64,000 nucleotides of DNA from Flavobacteriaceae bacterium NBU2977 (GCA_019931105.1 JAIOUW010000004.1:186001-250000), one strand, 5' to 3'; shown: positions 17,857 through 26,375, counted from the first letter of the stretch. A program made the numbers and translations. The notes: generated by a model not told the origin, from the letters alone.

Positions 17857-18504
17857 ATGGCACTACTTTCAAAGAAAGACACCAATCTAATATTGGATCC
17901 GTTGGCCGATAATAACCCCATAACCATTCAGGTTTTGGGTATCTGTTCCGCCTTGGCGATCACTGCCGAGCTTAAGGCATCGGTCGTTATGGCACTGGCC
18001 GTTATTTTCGTTCTTGGCTTGGGCAACGTGGTCATATCCTTGATGCGTAATATCATTCCTTCGAAAATTCGGATCATCGTGCAATTGATTGTGGTCGCCA
18101 CCTTGGTAATCATCGTTGATCAAGTGCTCAAGGCATTCGCCTATGAGCTGAGCAAGACTTTGGCCGTTTTTGTAGGCCTGATTATTACGAACTGTATTAT
18201 TATGGGGCGTTTCGAGGCTTTTGCCTTGGGTAATGGTCCATGGAGGTCGTTCTTAGATGGTATCGGCAATGCCTTAGGATATGGGGTAATACTTGTTATT
18301 GTCGGTTTCTTTAGAGAACTGCTGGGATCGGGCACGTTGTTCGGATATCCCGTTTTCGGAGATCCCATCGCCAAGACAGGTTTGTATTCAACTGGGTATG
18401 AGAATAACGGATTTATGATTATTCCTCCTGCCGCACTGATAGTCGTAGGTATAATAATCTGGGTGCAACGTTCAAGAAATCCGGATCTTGTCGAAGAAAA
18501 TTAA
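17857..18504 (+). CDS. nqrD: Na+-NQR subunit D
   Basis: The 215-residue polytopic subunit, paralogous to NqrE and to RnfE. Conserved stretches are DPLADNNPITIQVLGICSAL at 15-34, the glycine-containing half-helix region LIITNCIIMGRFEAFAL with the cysteine that helps hold the intramembrane [2Fe-2S] cluster between NqrD and NqrE, and FFRELLGSGTLFG. About six transmembrane helices are visible. It starts one base after the nqrC stop. Confidence 0.96.
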   Translation: MALLSKKDTNLILDPLADNNPITIQVLGICSALAITAELKASVVMALAVIFVLGLGNVVISLMRNIIPSKIRIIVQLIVVATLVIIVDQVLKAFAYELSKTLAVFVGLIITNCIIMGRFEAFALGNGPWRSFLDGIGNALGYGVILVIVGFFRELLGSGTLFGYPVFGDPIAKTGLYSTGYENNGFMIIPPAALIVVGIIIWVQRSRNPDLVEEN

Positions 18505-18526
18505 TTAAGAATTTTAGCAAACGATC

Positions 18527-19267
18527 ATGTTGGAACATATAGAATTGTTTTTCAAATCCATTTTCATAGACAATATGGTATTTGCCGTATTCTTGGGAAT
18601 GTGTTCATATTTGGCGGTTTCGAAAAAGGTGGCCACTGCCGTTGGTTTGGGCGCGGCGGTAATTTTCGTGCTCGGGGTTACGGTTCCCCTGAACTGGTTG
18701 CTCGATAAATATTTGTTGCAAGACGGTGCTCTGGTTTGGTTGGGCCCTGAATATGCCGATTACGATTTAAGCTTTTTGTCGTTCATACTTTTTATCGCCA
18801 CTATCGCCACTATGGTACAATTGGTGGAGATCGTGGTAGAAAAATTTTCACCTTCGCTATATAATAGCCTCGGGATCTTTTTGCCATTGATAGCGGTTAA
18901 CTGTGCCATTCTGGGAGGTTCTTTGTTCATGCAGGCCAGACAGATAGAAACTTTGGGATTGGCATTCAACTATGGGATCAGTTCGGGTATCGGTTGGTTC
19001 TTGGCGATTTTGGCCATTGCGGCTATTCGTGAGAAAATACGTTATTCAAATGTGCCCGCTCCTCTGCGCGGTTTGGGAATCACCTTCATTATTACAGGAT
19101 TGATGGGGATCGGGTTTCAAAGTTTTGGAGGAATGTTGACAGGTGGAGATGATGCCGCCGAGACTCCCGTTGATGATACTACCGCCAAGAAAATTGAAAA
19201 AGAGAAAGAATTAAAGAAGGAAATCGATGAAAATGAGATTTCCTATAATGATGTCATAAAAGAATAA
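18527..19267 (+). CDS. nqrE: Na+-NQR subunit E with extended C-terminal tail
   Basis: A 246-residue polytopic subunit, paralogue of NqrD. Family landmarks are FKSIFIDNMVFAVFLGMCSYLAVS near the start and LIAVNCAILGGSLFM in the half-helix that carries the iron-sulfur cysteine. The core ends at about residue 205 (GFQSFGGMLTGG). A hydrophilic tail of about 40 residues follows (from DDAAETPVDDTTAKKIEKE to the C-terminus), rich in Lys, Glu and Asp, absent from the roughly 200-residue proteobacterial form. The tail is inferred to be cytoplasmic. Spacing to nqrF is two bases. Confidence 0.95.
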   Translation: MLEHIELFFKSIFIDNMVFAVFLGMCSYLAVSKKVATAVGLGAAVIFVLGVTVPLNWLLDKYLLQDGALVWLGPEYADYDLSFLSFILFIATIATMVQLVEIVVEKFSPSLYNSLGIFLPLIAVNCAILGGSLFMQARQIETLGLAFNYGISSGIGWFLAILAIAAIREKIRYSNVPAPLRGLGITFIITGLMGIGFQSFGGMLTGGDDAAETPVDDTTAKKIEKEKELKKEIDENEISYNDVIKE

Positions 19268-19269
19268 AT

Positions 19270-20577
19270 ATGATCTTAGCTGCAAGTACGGGAGGTACCA
19301 TTCTGATTACCGTAATAGCATTTTTGACATTGCTCATGCTGTTGGTGGCCTTATTGTTGTTCACCAAAGAAAAGCTGTCCCCATCAGGTCCCGTAACCAT
19401 AACTATCAATGGCGAAAAGAAAGTGCAAGTAGGATCCGGCAATTCTTTGTTGACCACCCTTGGCAATCAGAAGATTTTCTTGCCATCTGCCTGTGGTGGT
19501 GGCGGAACGTGCATTCAATGTGAATGTCATGTGCTTTCAGGTGGGGGAGAGGCCCTACCTACCGAAACGCCCCATTTTTCAAAAAAGGAATTGGATCATG
19601 GTGCACGCTTGGCCTGTCAGGTCAAAGTAAAGCAAGATATGGAGATTACCATTCCCGAAGAAGTATTCGGGATCAAGAAATGGGAAGCCACGGTGGTCCG
19701 AAATTATAATGTTGCCTCTTTTATCAAGGAGTTTGTGGTCGAAATACCTGAAGATATGGGGTACAAGGCGGGGGGTTACATCCAAATTGAGATTCCACCC
19801 TGTGAGATCAAATATTCCGATATCGATATTACTGCCCACCCTGAAGAACATGAGACTCCGGATAAATTTCAGGCCGAGTGGGACAAGTTCAACCTTTGGC
19901 CGTTGGTCATGAAAAACCCTGAAACGGTTGAGCGTGCCTATTCCATGGCATCTTACCCTGCAGAAGGAAGGGAAATTATGCTCAACGTGCGTATCGCTAC
20001 CCCGCCCTGGGATCGTGCAAAAAATGGATGGATGGATGTAAACCCCGGTGTGGCATCTTCCTATATTTTTGCGCAAAAACCGGGTGACAAGGTTATTATA
20101 TCCGGACCTTATGGAGAATTCTTTATAAACGAATCAGAAGCCGAGATGCTATACGTTGGCGGAGGTGCGGGTATGGCCCCGATGCGTTCGCACTTGTACC
20201 ATCTTTTCAAAACTTTGAAAACAAATAGAAAAGTTACCTATTGGTACGGTGGGCGTTCAAAAAGGGAATTGTTCTATCTGGATCATTTTTATCAACTGGA
20301 AAAAGATTTCCCCAATTTCAAATTCTATTTGGCTCTCTCTGAACCGCTACCCGAAGATAACTGGAAGGTAAAGGAAAATATCGATGCCCCAGGTGATGGT
20401 TTTGTCGGCTTTATCCACAATTGTGTTATCGACAATTATCTCAACCACCATGAGGCACCTGAAGATATAGAGCTTTATTTCTGCGGCCCCCCATTGATGA
20501 ACAAAGCGGTGCAAAAAATGGGCGAAGATTTCGGGATACCCGATGAAAACATACGTTTCGATGATTTTGGAGGGTAG
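19270..20577 (+). CDS. nqrF: Na+-NQR subunit F, NADH dehydrogenase subunit
   Basis: The 435-residue electron-entry subunit. It has an N-terminal transmembrane anchor (TVIAFLTLLMLLVALLLFT) and a ferredoxin domain whose [2Fe-2S] ligands are in the pattern C-x5-C-x2-C (ACGGGGTCIQCECHV near residue 75) plus a distal cysteine in GARLACQVKV. A ferredoxin-reductase module follows, with the FAD motif RAYSMASYP and the NADH-binding GGGAGMAPMRSHL; it ends in the aromatic tail FDDFGG typical of NqrF. It is the last gene of the operon and is followed by a good terminator. Confidence 0.97.
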   Translation: MILAASTGGTILITVIAFLTLLMLLVALLLFTKEKLSPSGPVTITINGEKKVQVGSGNSLLTTLGNQKIFLPSACGGGGTCIQCECHVLSGGGEALPTETPHFSKKELDHGARLACQVKVKQDMEITIPEEVFGIKKWEATVVRNYNVASFIKEFVVEIPEDMGYKAGGYIQIEIPPCEIKYSDIDITAHPEEHETPDKFQAEWDKFNLWPLVMKNPETVERAYSMASYPAEGREIMLNVRIATPPWDRAKNGWMDVNPGVASSYIFAQKPGDKVIISGPYGEFFINESEAEMLYVGGGAGMAPMRSHLYHLFKTLKTNRKVTYWYGGRSKRELFYLDHFYQLEKDFPNFKFYLALSEPLPEDNWKVKENIDAPGDGFVGFIHNCVIDNYLNHHEAPEDIELYFCGPPLMNKAVQKMGEDFGIPDENIRFDDFGG

Positions 20578-20642
20578 ATAGTGGTTTTACTATAAAATTA
20601 TGGTGGGACCCGATTTGGTTTGCCACTACATAAATAACAAAT

Positions 20643-20669
20643 GCCGATGTTTTTAACGTCGGCTTTTTT
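20643..20669 (+). terminator. Intrinsic terminator of the nqr operon
   Basis: A nine-pair hairpin, GCCGATGTT (20643-20651) with AACGTCGGC (20655-20663) and a TTT loop, is followed by six T. It separates nqrABCDEF from the small gene and apbE, which would need their own promoter or read-through. Confidence 0.85.
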
Positions 20670-20686
20670 CGGATTAAGTTTATCAA

Positions 20687-21058
20687 ATGGGAAAACCCCT
20701 GACCCAACAAGAATTGCATAATCTCGCCATGAATATCGTCGGTAGGCGATTAGAGGCAGACGGGTACGAATTTATGGGGGTAAACAGCAAGCCCAAAAAA
20801 AATCCGCAATTCGTTTGTCTCAAAGAGAAACAACTTCATTTTATAGTGGTCAGGAATGTGTCCTTTCCCGAGGATCCCAAGAACTACGATGAAAATTTGA
20901 TGGCAAAGATGAAAGAGCATGCCGAAAAGCATGAGGCAAAGGCGTATTATGCCGGTGTGGGCCTCTCGAATGCCAATGACCGAACGTTGCCTGTGTATTT
21001 AAATGAGGCATATATAGTAGATTATGAAGGACTTATAGAAATTAAGGATGATGAGTAG
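20687..21058 (+). CDS. Small conserved protein linked to nqr/apbE
   Basis: A soluble 123-residue protein with no signal peptide, membrane segment or cofactor motif. Homologues next to nqrF in flavobacteria are often labelled 'Na+-NQR subunit F', but this sequence has none of the ferredoxin cysteines or FAD/NADH motifs of NqrF, so the label looks like an error transferred from the neighbour. It has an N-terminal helix (LTQQELHNLAMNIVGRRLEADGYEF) and a mixed alpha/beta pattern rich in Lys and Glu. Its last 11 bases overlap the start of apbE, so the two are translationally coupled, and a role in maturation or repair of Na+-NQR is possible but unproven. Confidence 0.8.
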   Translation: MGKPLTQQELHNLAMNIVGRRLEADGYEFMGVNSKPKKNPQFVCLKEKQLHFIVVRNVSFPEDPKNYDENLMAKMKEHAEKHEAKAYYAGVGLSNANDRTLPVYLNEAYIVDYEGLIEIKDDE

Positions 21059-22055
21059 ATTCTTGGTGTTTTTTCTTTCACTTGGCATAATGGGATGTAG
21101 TCTCAATAATGGTCCTGTAGAAAATGTAAGTGAAGGTGGCGCTCTCGGCACTTCTTATAGATTGATCTACATTACTGAAACTGAATCGGATTTTAAAACA
21201 GAGATCGATTCCGTTTTTGCTGCAATTAATAAATCATTGTCGACCTACATATCCGATTCCGATATTTCAAAAATAAATAAGGGCGATTCGACCTTGGTCA
21301 TTGATGCCATGTTCGATGACGTGTTCGTGCTTTCAAAAGATGTGTATCAGAAAACCAATGGATATTTTGACCCGACGGTAGGTACGTTGGTCAATGCATG
21401 GGGTTTTGGGCCTGAAGAACAAATAGCAATGGACAGCACTAGGGTAGATAGCCTTTTGGAATTTGTTGGCTTTGACAAAGTCTGTATTACCGATAATGGG
21501 ACCGTTGAAAAAGAGAACCCTAATATCTATTTTGACTTTAATGCCATAGCAAAGGGGTATGCCATCGACCGTCTCGCCCATATGATGGATTCCAAAGGAG
21601 TTCAAAACTATCTTTTGGAAGTCGGAGGCGAACTGGTAGCCAAGGGAGAAAACATTATCAAAGATAAGTCTTGGGTCGTGGGTATTGACGATCCCGAAAT
21701 GGGGGTTACGCGAGAATTGAAAAAACTGATCTATTTAAAAGACAGGGCACTGGCCTCTTCCGGTAATTATCGCAAGTTCAGGATCGATGAAGCGACTGGT
21801 AAAAGATATGTACATACCATAGACCCTAAAACGGGCTTCACCAAAAACGGCAATACCTTGGCCGCTACGGTACTTGCCAATACATGCGCCAAGGCCGATG
21901 CCTATGCCACAGCTTTTATGGCGATGGACCTTGATGATTCGTTCAAGCTGCTCAGTCAATTAAAGGAACTGGAAGGATATATCATCTATATCGACGAAAA
22001 CGGAACGACCCAAGAATTTATGACCGAGGGGTTTGAGGATTTGGTGGTAAAATAG
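21048..22055 (+). CDS. apbE: FAD:protein FMN transferase ApbE
   Basis: A 335-residue lipoprotein that transfers FMN from FAD onto threonine in target proteins, here most likely NqrB and NqrC. The signal MMSRFLVFFLSLGIMGC ends in a lipobox with Cys17. Family motifs are DPTVGTLVNAWGFG, the FAD-site IYFDFNAIAKGYAIDRL, LLEVGGELVAKG, ALASSGNYRKF, YVHTIDPKTG, and the Mg2+-site segment NTCAKADAYATAFMAM. Two ATG codons (21048 and 21051) are tandem; either overlaps the upstream gene. Position right after the nqr operon strongly supports the functional link. Confidence 0.95.
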   Translation: MMSRFLVFFLSLGIMGCSLNNGPVENVSEGGALGTSYRLIYITETESDFKTEIDSVFAAINKSLSTYISDSDISKINKGDSTLVIDAMFDDVFVLSKDVYQKTNGYFDPTVGTLVNAWGFGPEEQIAMDSTRVDSLLEFVGFDKVCITDNGTVEKENPNIYFDFNAIAKGYAIDRLAHMMDSKGVQNYLLEVGGELVAKGENIIKDKSWVVGIDDPEMGVTRELKKLIYLKDRALASSGNYRKFRIDEATGKRYVHTIDPKTGFTKNGNTLAATVLANTCAKADAYATAFMAMDLDDSFKLLSQLKELEGYIIYIDENGTTQEFMTEGFEDLVVK

Positions 22056-22060
22056 CACCA

Positions 22061-22825
22061 TTATTTTCTGACGAGCGGAATAATCTCCCCCTTTGCCAAC
22101 CGGTATTTCTCAATTTCTTCACGGGTAAGTTTGGCGGTATAGTCGACTTCATCTACTTTAAATCCGACATTTCGAAGCTTGTCAAAATAATCACGCCCAT
22201 AAATGCGTACGTGATCGTATTGCCCGAAGATTTTGGTCCGTTCTTTTTTATCGGTAATCGAATCATCCTCAAAGGTCTTCTCCCGTTTCAAATCTTGCGG
22301 AATTTGAAATATGCCCCAGCCGTTAGGTTTCATAACGCGATACAATTCGTGCATGGCCTTGGTATCTTCGGGTATATGTTCCAATACATGATTGCATAGT
22401 ACTAAATCGAACGAGTTATCTTCAAAAGGCAGGTTGCAAATATCGGCTTTCACATCGGCCAGTGGAGAATTGAGGTCGGTAGTGACGTAATCAAGGTTTT
22501 TTAATTTTCGAAAACGTTTGTAAAAAGCTTGTTCTGGGGCAAAATGCAATACTTTGAGCGTATTGGTAAAAAAGTTTGTCTCATTTTTTAAATACAGCCA
22601 CAACAGGCGATGCCGTTCGAGTGAAAGGGTAGAGGGTGAGAGTACATTTTCACGAGGCGTTTCATATCCGTAGGGGAGAAAACTTTTGAACTTTTTGCCA
22701 TCAATGGGGTCGATGTAATTTGAGCCTTTGTACGACCAAATCAATATCGGGCGAACATAATAGCTCAATGTAATGAGAATGGGTCTTGGAACGGTATTCA
22801 GAATGCGTTTGAAGATTTTCTTCAT
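22061..22825 (-). CDS. Class I SAM-dependent methyltransferase
   Basis: The 254-residue protein has a hydrophobic, basic N-terminus (ILNTVPRPILITLSYYVRPILIW) that may bind the membrane surface, then a Rossmann methyltransferase domain. The aspartate segment NLDYVTTDLNSPLADVKADI and the methyltransferase_11 signature FDLVLCNHVLEHIPED are clear. The glycine-rich motif I is degenerate (VLHFAPEQAF instead of a GxGxG loop), which occurs in some sugar or lipid methyltransferases of Bacteroidota. The substrate is unknown. It lies 9 bases downstream of map and is probably in the same transcript, and converges with apbE. Confidence 0.85.
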   Translation of the reverse strand: MKKIFKRILNTVPRPILITLSYYVRPILIWSYKGSNYIDPIDGKKFKSFLPYGYETPRENVLSPSTLSLERHRLLWLYLKNETNFFTNTLKVLHFAPEQAFYKRFRKLKNLDYVTTDLNSPLADVKADICNLPFEDNSFDLVLCNHVLEHIPEDTKAMHELYRVMKPNGWGIFQIPQDLKREKTFEDDSITDKKERTKIFGQYDHVRIYGRDYFDKLRNVGFKVDEVDYTAKLTREEIEKYRLAKGEIIPLVRK

Positions 22826-22834
22826 GCCGAAAAG

Positions 22835-23653
22835 CTACAACTTCAATTGCTTTTGTCGAAATTCATCTTCTTCATCACTTTCAATACCCAAGGCTTCATA
22901 AATATATTGAAAGGTTGATAACAATTCGGGTTTTCCGTTGACAATGGCCACATTATGTTCAAAATGGGCACTAGGTTTGCCGTCAGCGGTTAAAATGGTC
23001 CAGCCATCTTTCAGCTGTTTGATATTTTTGGTCCCCATATTGATCATAGGCTCAATGGCCACGACCATACCTTCGGCGAACTTTTTTCCCCTTCCCCGTT
23101 TACCGTAATTGGGCATTTCAGGTCCTTCATGCAGTTTTTTGCCCAGTCCGTGCCCCACAAGTTCACGAACCACTCCATAGCCATGGCCCTCACAATGGTT
23201 TTGAATGGCATAGGCCACATCGCCAACGCGGTTACCTAGTTTGAATTCACGTATTCCCAAATACAAAGATTCTTTGGTGACCTGTAACAGTTTTTTCGTC
23301 TCCGGTGCCACTTCACCGACTTCAAAGGTATAGGCGTGATCGCCATAGTACCCATTTTTTAACGAACCGCAATCAACAGAAATGATATCACCGTCTTTTA
23401 GAGGTTCACTATTGGGAATACCATGCACAACTTGTGCATTCGGACTCATATTCAATGTATTCGGAAAGTCGTACATACCCAAAAATCCGGGTTCGGCGCC
23501 CTGTTCGCGAATAAACTCTTCGGCCAATTTATCAAGATATAGGGCATTTACACCAGGTTTGATTTCAGAGGCCAACATTCCCAATGTCCTGGAAACCACA
23601 AGGGCACTCTCGCGCATCAATTCGATTTCTTCCGGGGTCTTCAGTTTTACCAT
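22835..23653 (-). CDS. map: Type I methionine aminopeptidase
   Basis: The 272-residue enzyme removes the initiator methionine from nascent proteins. The pita-bread fold metal ligands are visible: the first Asp in SVDCGSLKNGYYGDHAYTF with the second Asp in GDHAYTF, the histidine in GHGLGKKLHEGPEMPNYG, the glutamate in VVAIEPMIN, and the C-terminal glutamate in FEHNVAIV. Compared with the minimal bacterial enzyme it has a short charged C-terminal tail (IESDEEDEFRQKQLKL). It is followed closely by the methyltransferase gene. Confidence 0.95.
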   Translation of the reverse strand: MVKLKTPEEIELMRESALVVSRTLGMLASEIKPGVNALYLDKLAEEFIREQGAEPGFLGMYDFPNTLNMSPNAQVVHGIPNSEPLKDGDIISVDCGSLKNGYYGDHAYTFEVGEVAPETKKLLQVTKESLYLGIREFKLGNRVGDVAYAIQNHCEGHGYGVVRELVGHGLGKKLHEGPEMPNYGKRGRGKKFAEGMVVAIEPMINMGTKNIKQLKDGWTILTADGKPSAHFEHNVAIVNGKPELLSTFQYIYEALGIESDEEDEFRQKQLKL

Positions 23654-23723
23654 AGGCCCGTAAAGGTAAACAATCCCCTAATTTTATCCGTTTGAAAAAC
23701 CACTTTAGTATTGATCGGTCAGT

Positions 23724-25241
23724 TCATATTAGTGAATGGCATGTCATTTCCTTGGGCTGGTCAATTCCCATTAAGTGGAGGATAGTCGGTGCGATATCCC
23801 CCAAAATACCATCCTTTATTTCCTTAATGTCCTTATCGACCAATATCAGGGGAACAGGGTTCGTAGTATGGGCCGTATTCGGACTTCCATCGGGGTTTAT
23901 CATGGTATCGCAATTGCCATGGTCTGCAATGACCAGGGTGGAATACCCGTTTTCGATGGCGGCGGTGATTACCGATTTTGCACAGTTATCGACCGTTTCA
24001 CAGGCTTTGACGGCCGCCTTCATATCTCCCGTATGGCCTACCATATCGGGGTTGGCAAAATTCAAGCACACAAAATCCACCTCTTGTTTTTCCAATTCGG
24101 GAATGATGGCATCACGTATTTCATAGGCGCTCATTTCAGGTTTGAGGTCGTAGGTAGCGACTTTGGGCGAGGGACAGAGAATTCGCTGTTCACCTTCGAA
24201 CGGTATTTCCCTTCCGCCATTGAAGAAAAAGGTGACGTGGGGATATTTTTCGGTCTCTGCGATACGTATCTGTTTTTTTCCTGATTTTTCCAAGACTTCC
24301 CCCAAAGTCTCCCTTATGTTTTCCTTGTCATAAACCACATGGACCTTTTCAAAAGAGTCGTCATAGTTCGTCAAAGTCACATAATAAAGGTTCAATTTAT
24401 GCATGTTGAGTTCATGCATATCTTCTTGGCTGAGCACTTGGGTCAATTCCCTGCCGCGATCTGTACGGAAATTAAAAAAGATAACCACATCATCTTCCCC
24501 TATTTTTGTAAGCGGCCTAGAATTGGGGTCGACCATTACAATAGGTTTGATAAACTCGTCGGTAATACCATTATCATAACTTTGTTGCATGCTTAGGGAA
24601 ATATCGGTCGATTTTTCACCGATTCCATTGACCATTACATCATAGGCAAGTTTTATGCGTTCCCATCTTTTGTCGCGATCCATGGCGTAGTAACGACCGA
24701 TTACGGAAGCTATTTTTGCATTCTTATCAGAACAGAAGGTGTTGAGGTCTTCCAAGAAACCTTTCCCGCTTTTAGGGTCCACATCACGACCGTCTGTAAA
24801 GGCATGCACGAACATGTTATCCAGCCCAAAACTGCTTCCGGCCGAAATGAGACCTTTTAGATGGTCGATGTGACTGTGCACCCCGCCATTGCTCAATAGG
24901 CCTAAAAAATGAACTGGTTTGTTGTTTTTTTTGGCATACTTGAAAGCTTCTTGCAATGCTTCCTCATCTTTTAGGGTATTTTCTTTGACGGCCAAATTTA
25001 TCTTTGCCAGATCTTGATAAACGATTCTACCAGCCCCAAGGTTCATGTGTCCTACTTCACTATTGCCCATTTGGCCTTCGGGAAGACCTACGTTCATACC
25101 ATCGGTCAGAAGGTTCGCATCGGCATAGTTCAGATAAAGCGAATCTATAAAGGGCGTATCGGCCTGATCGATCGCCGAAACTTTTGGATCTGGCGATTTA
25201 CCCCATCCGTCGAGAATCATCAAAATAACTTTCTTATCCAT
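23724..25241 (-). CDS. gpmI: Cofactor-independent phosphoglycerate mutase
   Basis: The 505-residue Mn2+-dependent enzyme interconverts 3- and 2-phosphoglycerate in glycolysis. It belongs to the alkaline phosphatase superfamily: LMILDGWGKSPDP at the start carries the metal aspartate, the catalytic serine is in GQMGNSEVGHMNLGAGR, and further ligands are in SHIDHLKGL, FANPDMVGHTGD and VIADHGNCDTM. Length is standard. The usual glutamate or other residues show no loss. A -7-like element sits 21 bases upstream of the ATG. Confidence 0.97.
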   Translation of the reverse strand: MDKKVILMILDGWGKSPDPKVSAIDQADTPFIDSLYLNYADANLLTDGMNVGLPEGQMGNSEVGHMNLGAGRIVYQDLAKINLAVKENTLKDEEALQEAFKYAKKNNKPVHFLGLLSNGGVHSHIDHLKGLISAGSSFGLDNMFVHAFTDGRDVDPKSGKGFLEDLNTFCSDKNAKIASVIGRYYAMDRDKRWERIKLAYDVMVNGIGEKSTDISLSMQQSYDNGITDEFIKPIVMVDPNSRPLTKIGEDDVVIFFNFRTDRGRELTQVLSQEDMHELNMHKLNLYYVTLTNYDDSFEKVHVVYDKENIRETLGEVLEKSGKKQIRIAETEKYPHVTFFFNGGREIPFEGEQRILCPSPKVATYDLKPEMSAYEIRDAIIPELEKQEVDFVCLNFANPDMVGHTGDMKAAVKACETVDNCAKSVITAAIENGYSTLVIADHGNCDTMINPDGSPNTAHTTNPVPLILVDKDIKEIKDGILGDIAPTILHLMGIDQPKEMTCHSLI

Positions 25242-25261
25242 GTTGGCGTGTATTGAGGGAC

Positions 25262-25269
25262 CAAAAATA
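25262..25269 (-). promoter_or_regulatory. Candidate -7 element for gpmI
   Basis: Reads TATTTTTG on the minus strand, an exact TAnnTTTG match 20 bases upstream of the gpmI ATG. No -33 element was identified. Confidence 0.4.
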
Positions 25270-25486
25270 AGCCGATTTGAGTAGTTAAACTAGATTTTTA
25301 CAATGCTATTTTATGGTGATAACACATAAATTGTTAATTCTTTAACGTTGAAAAGCGGAGCCTTGTTAAATTTTAGTTATTTAACTGTTAACGGTCTACC
25401 AAAGTGGCATAGAAGAAGTTTATATTTAAATAATCAAAATTTATTCATCAATCAGCCTGTTTCTTGACAGGTACAAATCGTTCATC

Positions 25487-25873
25487 ATGAAAAAAACAAT
25501 CGTATCGGTTGCCACGGCATGTCTGTTGGTAATCGCGGTGGCCAAGGCCGACCAAAAACCAAATCACAATTTTTTTGAACAAAGTACGGTTACAAGTTCC
25601 TTTGAGCTAAACTCGTTTTGCAAAGCGATCATGCAGGGAGATTTGGAAACCGTCAAGCGCATGATCGCCTTGGGCGAGGATGTGAACAAGAAATCCTTAG
25701 GGATGACCCCGGCCATTTTCGCGGCACGCTACAATAAGGCCGAAATATTAAAATTGCTCATAGCCAATGGGGCCGATTTGAGCATACGTAGCGATAAAGG
25801 ATATACCATTAAAAAATATGCCGAGCTTTCAAATGCCCAGGATGCCCTTGCGGTTCTTGAGGCTGCCATGTGA
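25487..25873 (+). CDS. Exported small ankyrin-repeat protein
   Basis: The 128-residue protein has a signal peptide (MKKTIVSVATACLLVIAVAKA) and a mature part with two full ankyrin repeats and half of a third. Repeat one runs SFCKAIMQGDLETVKRMIALGEDVN, repeat two (MTPAIFAARYNKAEILKLLIANGADL) shows the TPAxxAA and LLIANGAD hallmarks, and the last begins RSDKGYTIKKYAEL. Such small periplasmic ankyrin proteins mediate protein contacts; the partner is unknown. It stands alone and is followed by two hairpins, the second a strong terminator. Confidence 0.88.
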   Translation: MKKTIVSVATACLLVIAVAKADQKPNHNFFEQSTVTSSFELNSFCKAIMQGDLETVKRMIALGEDVNKKSLGMTPAIFAARYNKAEILKLLIANGADLSIRSDKGYTIKKYAELSNAQDALAVLEAAM

Positions 25874-25890
25874 TTTACGGTTGCCGTAAA
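25874..25890 (+). other. Perfect small hairpin immediately after the ankyrin gene
   Basis: TTTACGG and CCGTAAA pair perfectly over seven bases with a TTG loop, beginning right at the end of the stop codon and only three bases ahead of the terminator hairpin. It may protect the 3' end of the mRNA; no function is established. Confidence 0.45.
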
Positions 25891-25893
25891 CAC

Positions 25894-25933
25894 AAAAAAC
25901 CCGTTCTGCAAAATCTTTTCAGAACGGGTTTTT
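25894..25933 (+). terminator. Strong intrinsic terminator, probably bidirectional
   Basis: The arms CCCGTTCTG (25900-25908) and CAGAACGGG (25920-25928) form a perfect nine-pair stem that extends through flanking A and T runs (25894-25899 and 25929-25933). It ends the ankyrin transcript, and on the other strand it can stop transcription of the 55-residue protein gene at 25992. Confidence 0.9.
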
Positions 25934-25991
25934 AACTTTTAATTTAACTACTCTAAATAGTGTTCAAGTAAAAGAGCGCAAAAAAAATCAA

Positions 25992-26159
25992 TTAAAAGTC
26001 AAATCCTGTGAACGCCCTGTACATAAATGCGTAGACGGCCATAGATAACATCAATACACAAAAAACCGAGTAAGCTTTCAATATCATTACAACGATGTCG
26101 GGCTTACAATTTTCAAAGGCTTCGGTGTAGATGTTCTTAAAATGTAAAAGTGTTCCCAT
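25992..26159 (-). CDS. Small membrane protein, 55 residues, unrecognised
   Basis: I found this short frame by reading the gap between the ankyrin and M48 genes. ATG at 26157-26159 and TAA at 25992-25994 enclose 55 codons. The product begins MGTLLHFKNIYTEAFENC, then has a helix (IVVMILKAYSVFCVLMLSMAVYAFMYRAF) that spans the membrane once, and ends TGFDF. The layout of a short amphipathic N-terminus, one transmembrane helix and an aromatic C-terminus resembles small conserved flavobacterial proteins (I recall the DUF6747 type, not verified). The terminator at 25894-25933 lies about 60 bases beyond its stop. Function unknown. Confidence 0.7.
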   Translation of the reverse strand: MGTLLHFKNIYTEAFENCKPDIVVMILKAYSVFCVLMLSMAVYAFMYRAFTGFDF

Positions 26160-26375
26160 ATAGTTTCATTTAAATACCCAACCAAGGTTCGGCATATATT
26201 ATTTAAATCAAAGCTACAAGGGTTAAATTTGAGGCACTAAAGACCGGGGATTTCCAAATATAGCCAAAATTGGCAAAGAATTACTTCTAAGGCCTTATTT
26301 TAACAGGAAAAAGCAGGTTTATACGATAAAAGGCCAATAGTATCGATGTTCAGTATTTAATATGAATCTTAGCGC
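26160..26375. other. Intergenic region, no gene seen
   Basis: This AT-rich 216-base stretch lies between the start of the 55-residue protein gene and the end of the M48 peptidase gene, and probably holds the small gene's promoter. I saw no exact -7 element, no hairpin with a T-run, and no further ORF. Confidence 0.4.

Noticed and set aside
20687-21058. Annotation of this gene as a second NqrF
   Set aside because: It lacks every functional motif of NqrF, and the true nqrF lies just upstream.
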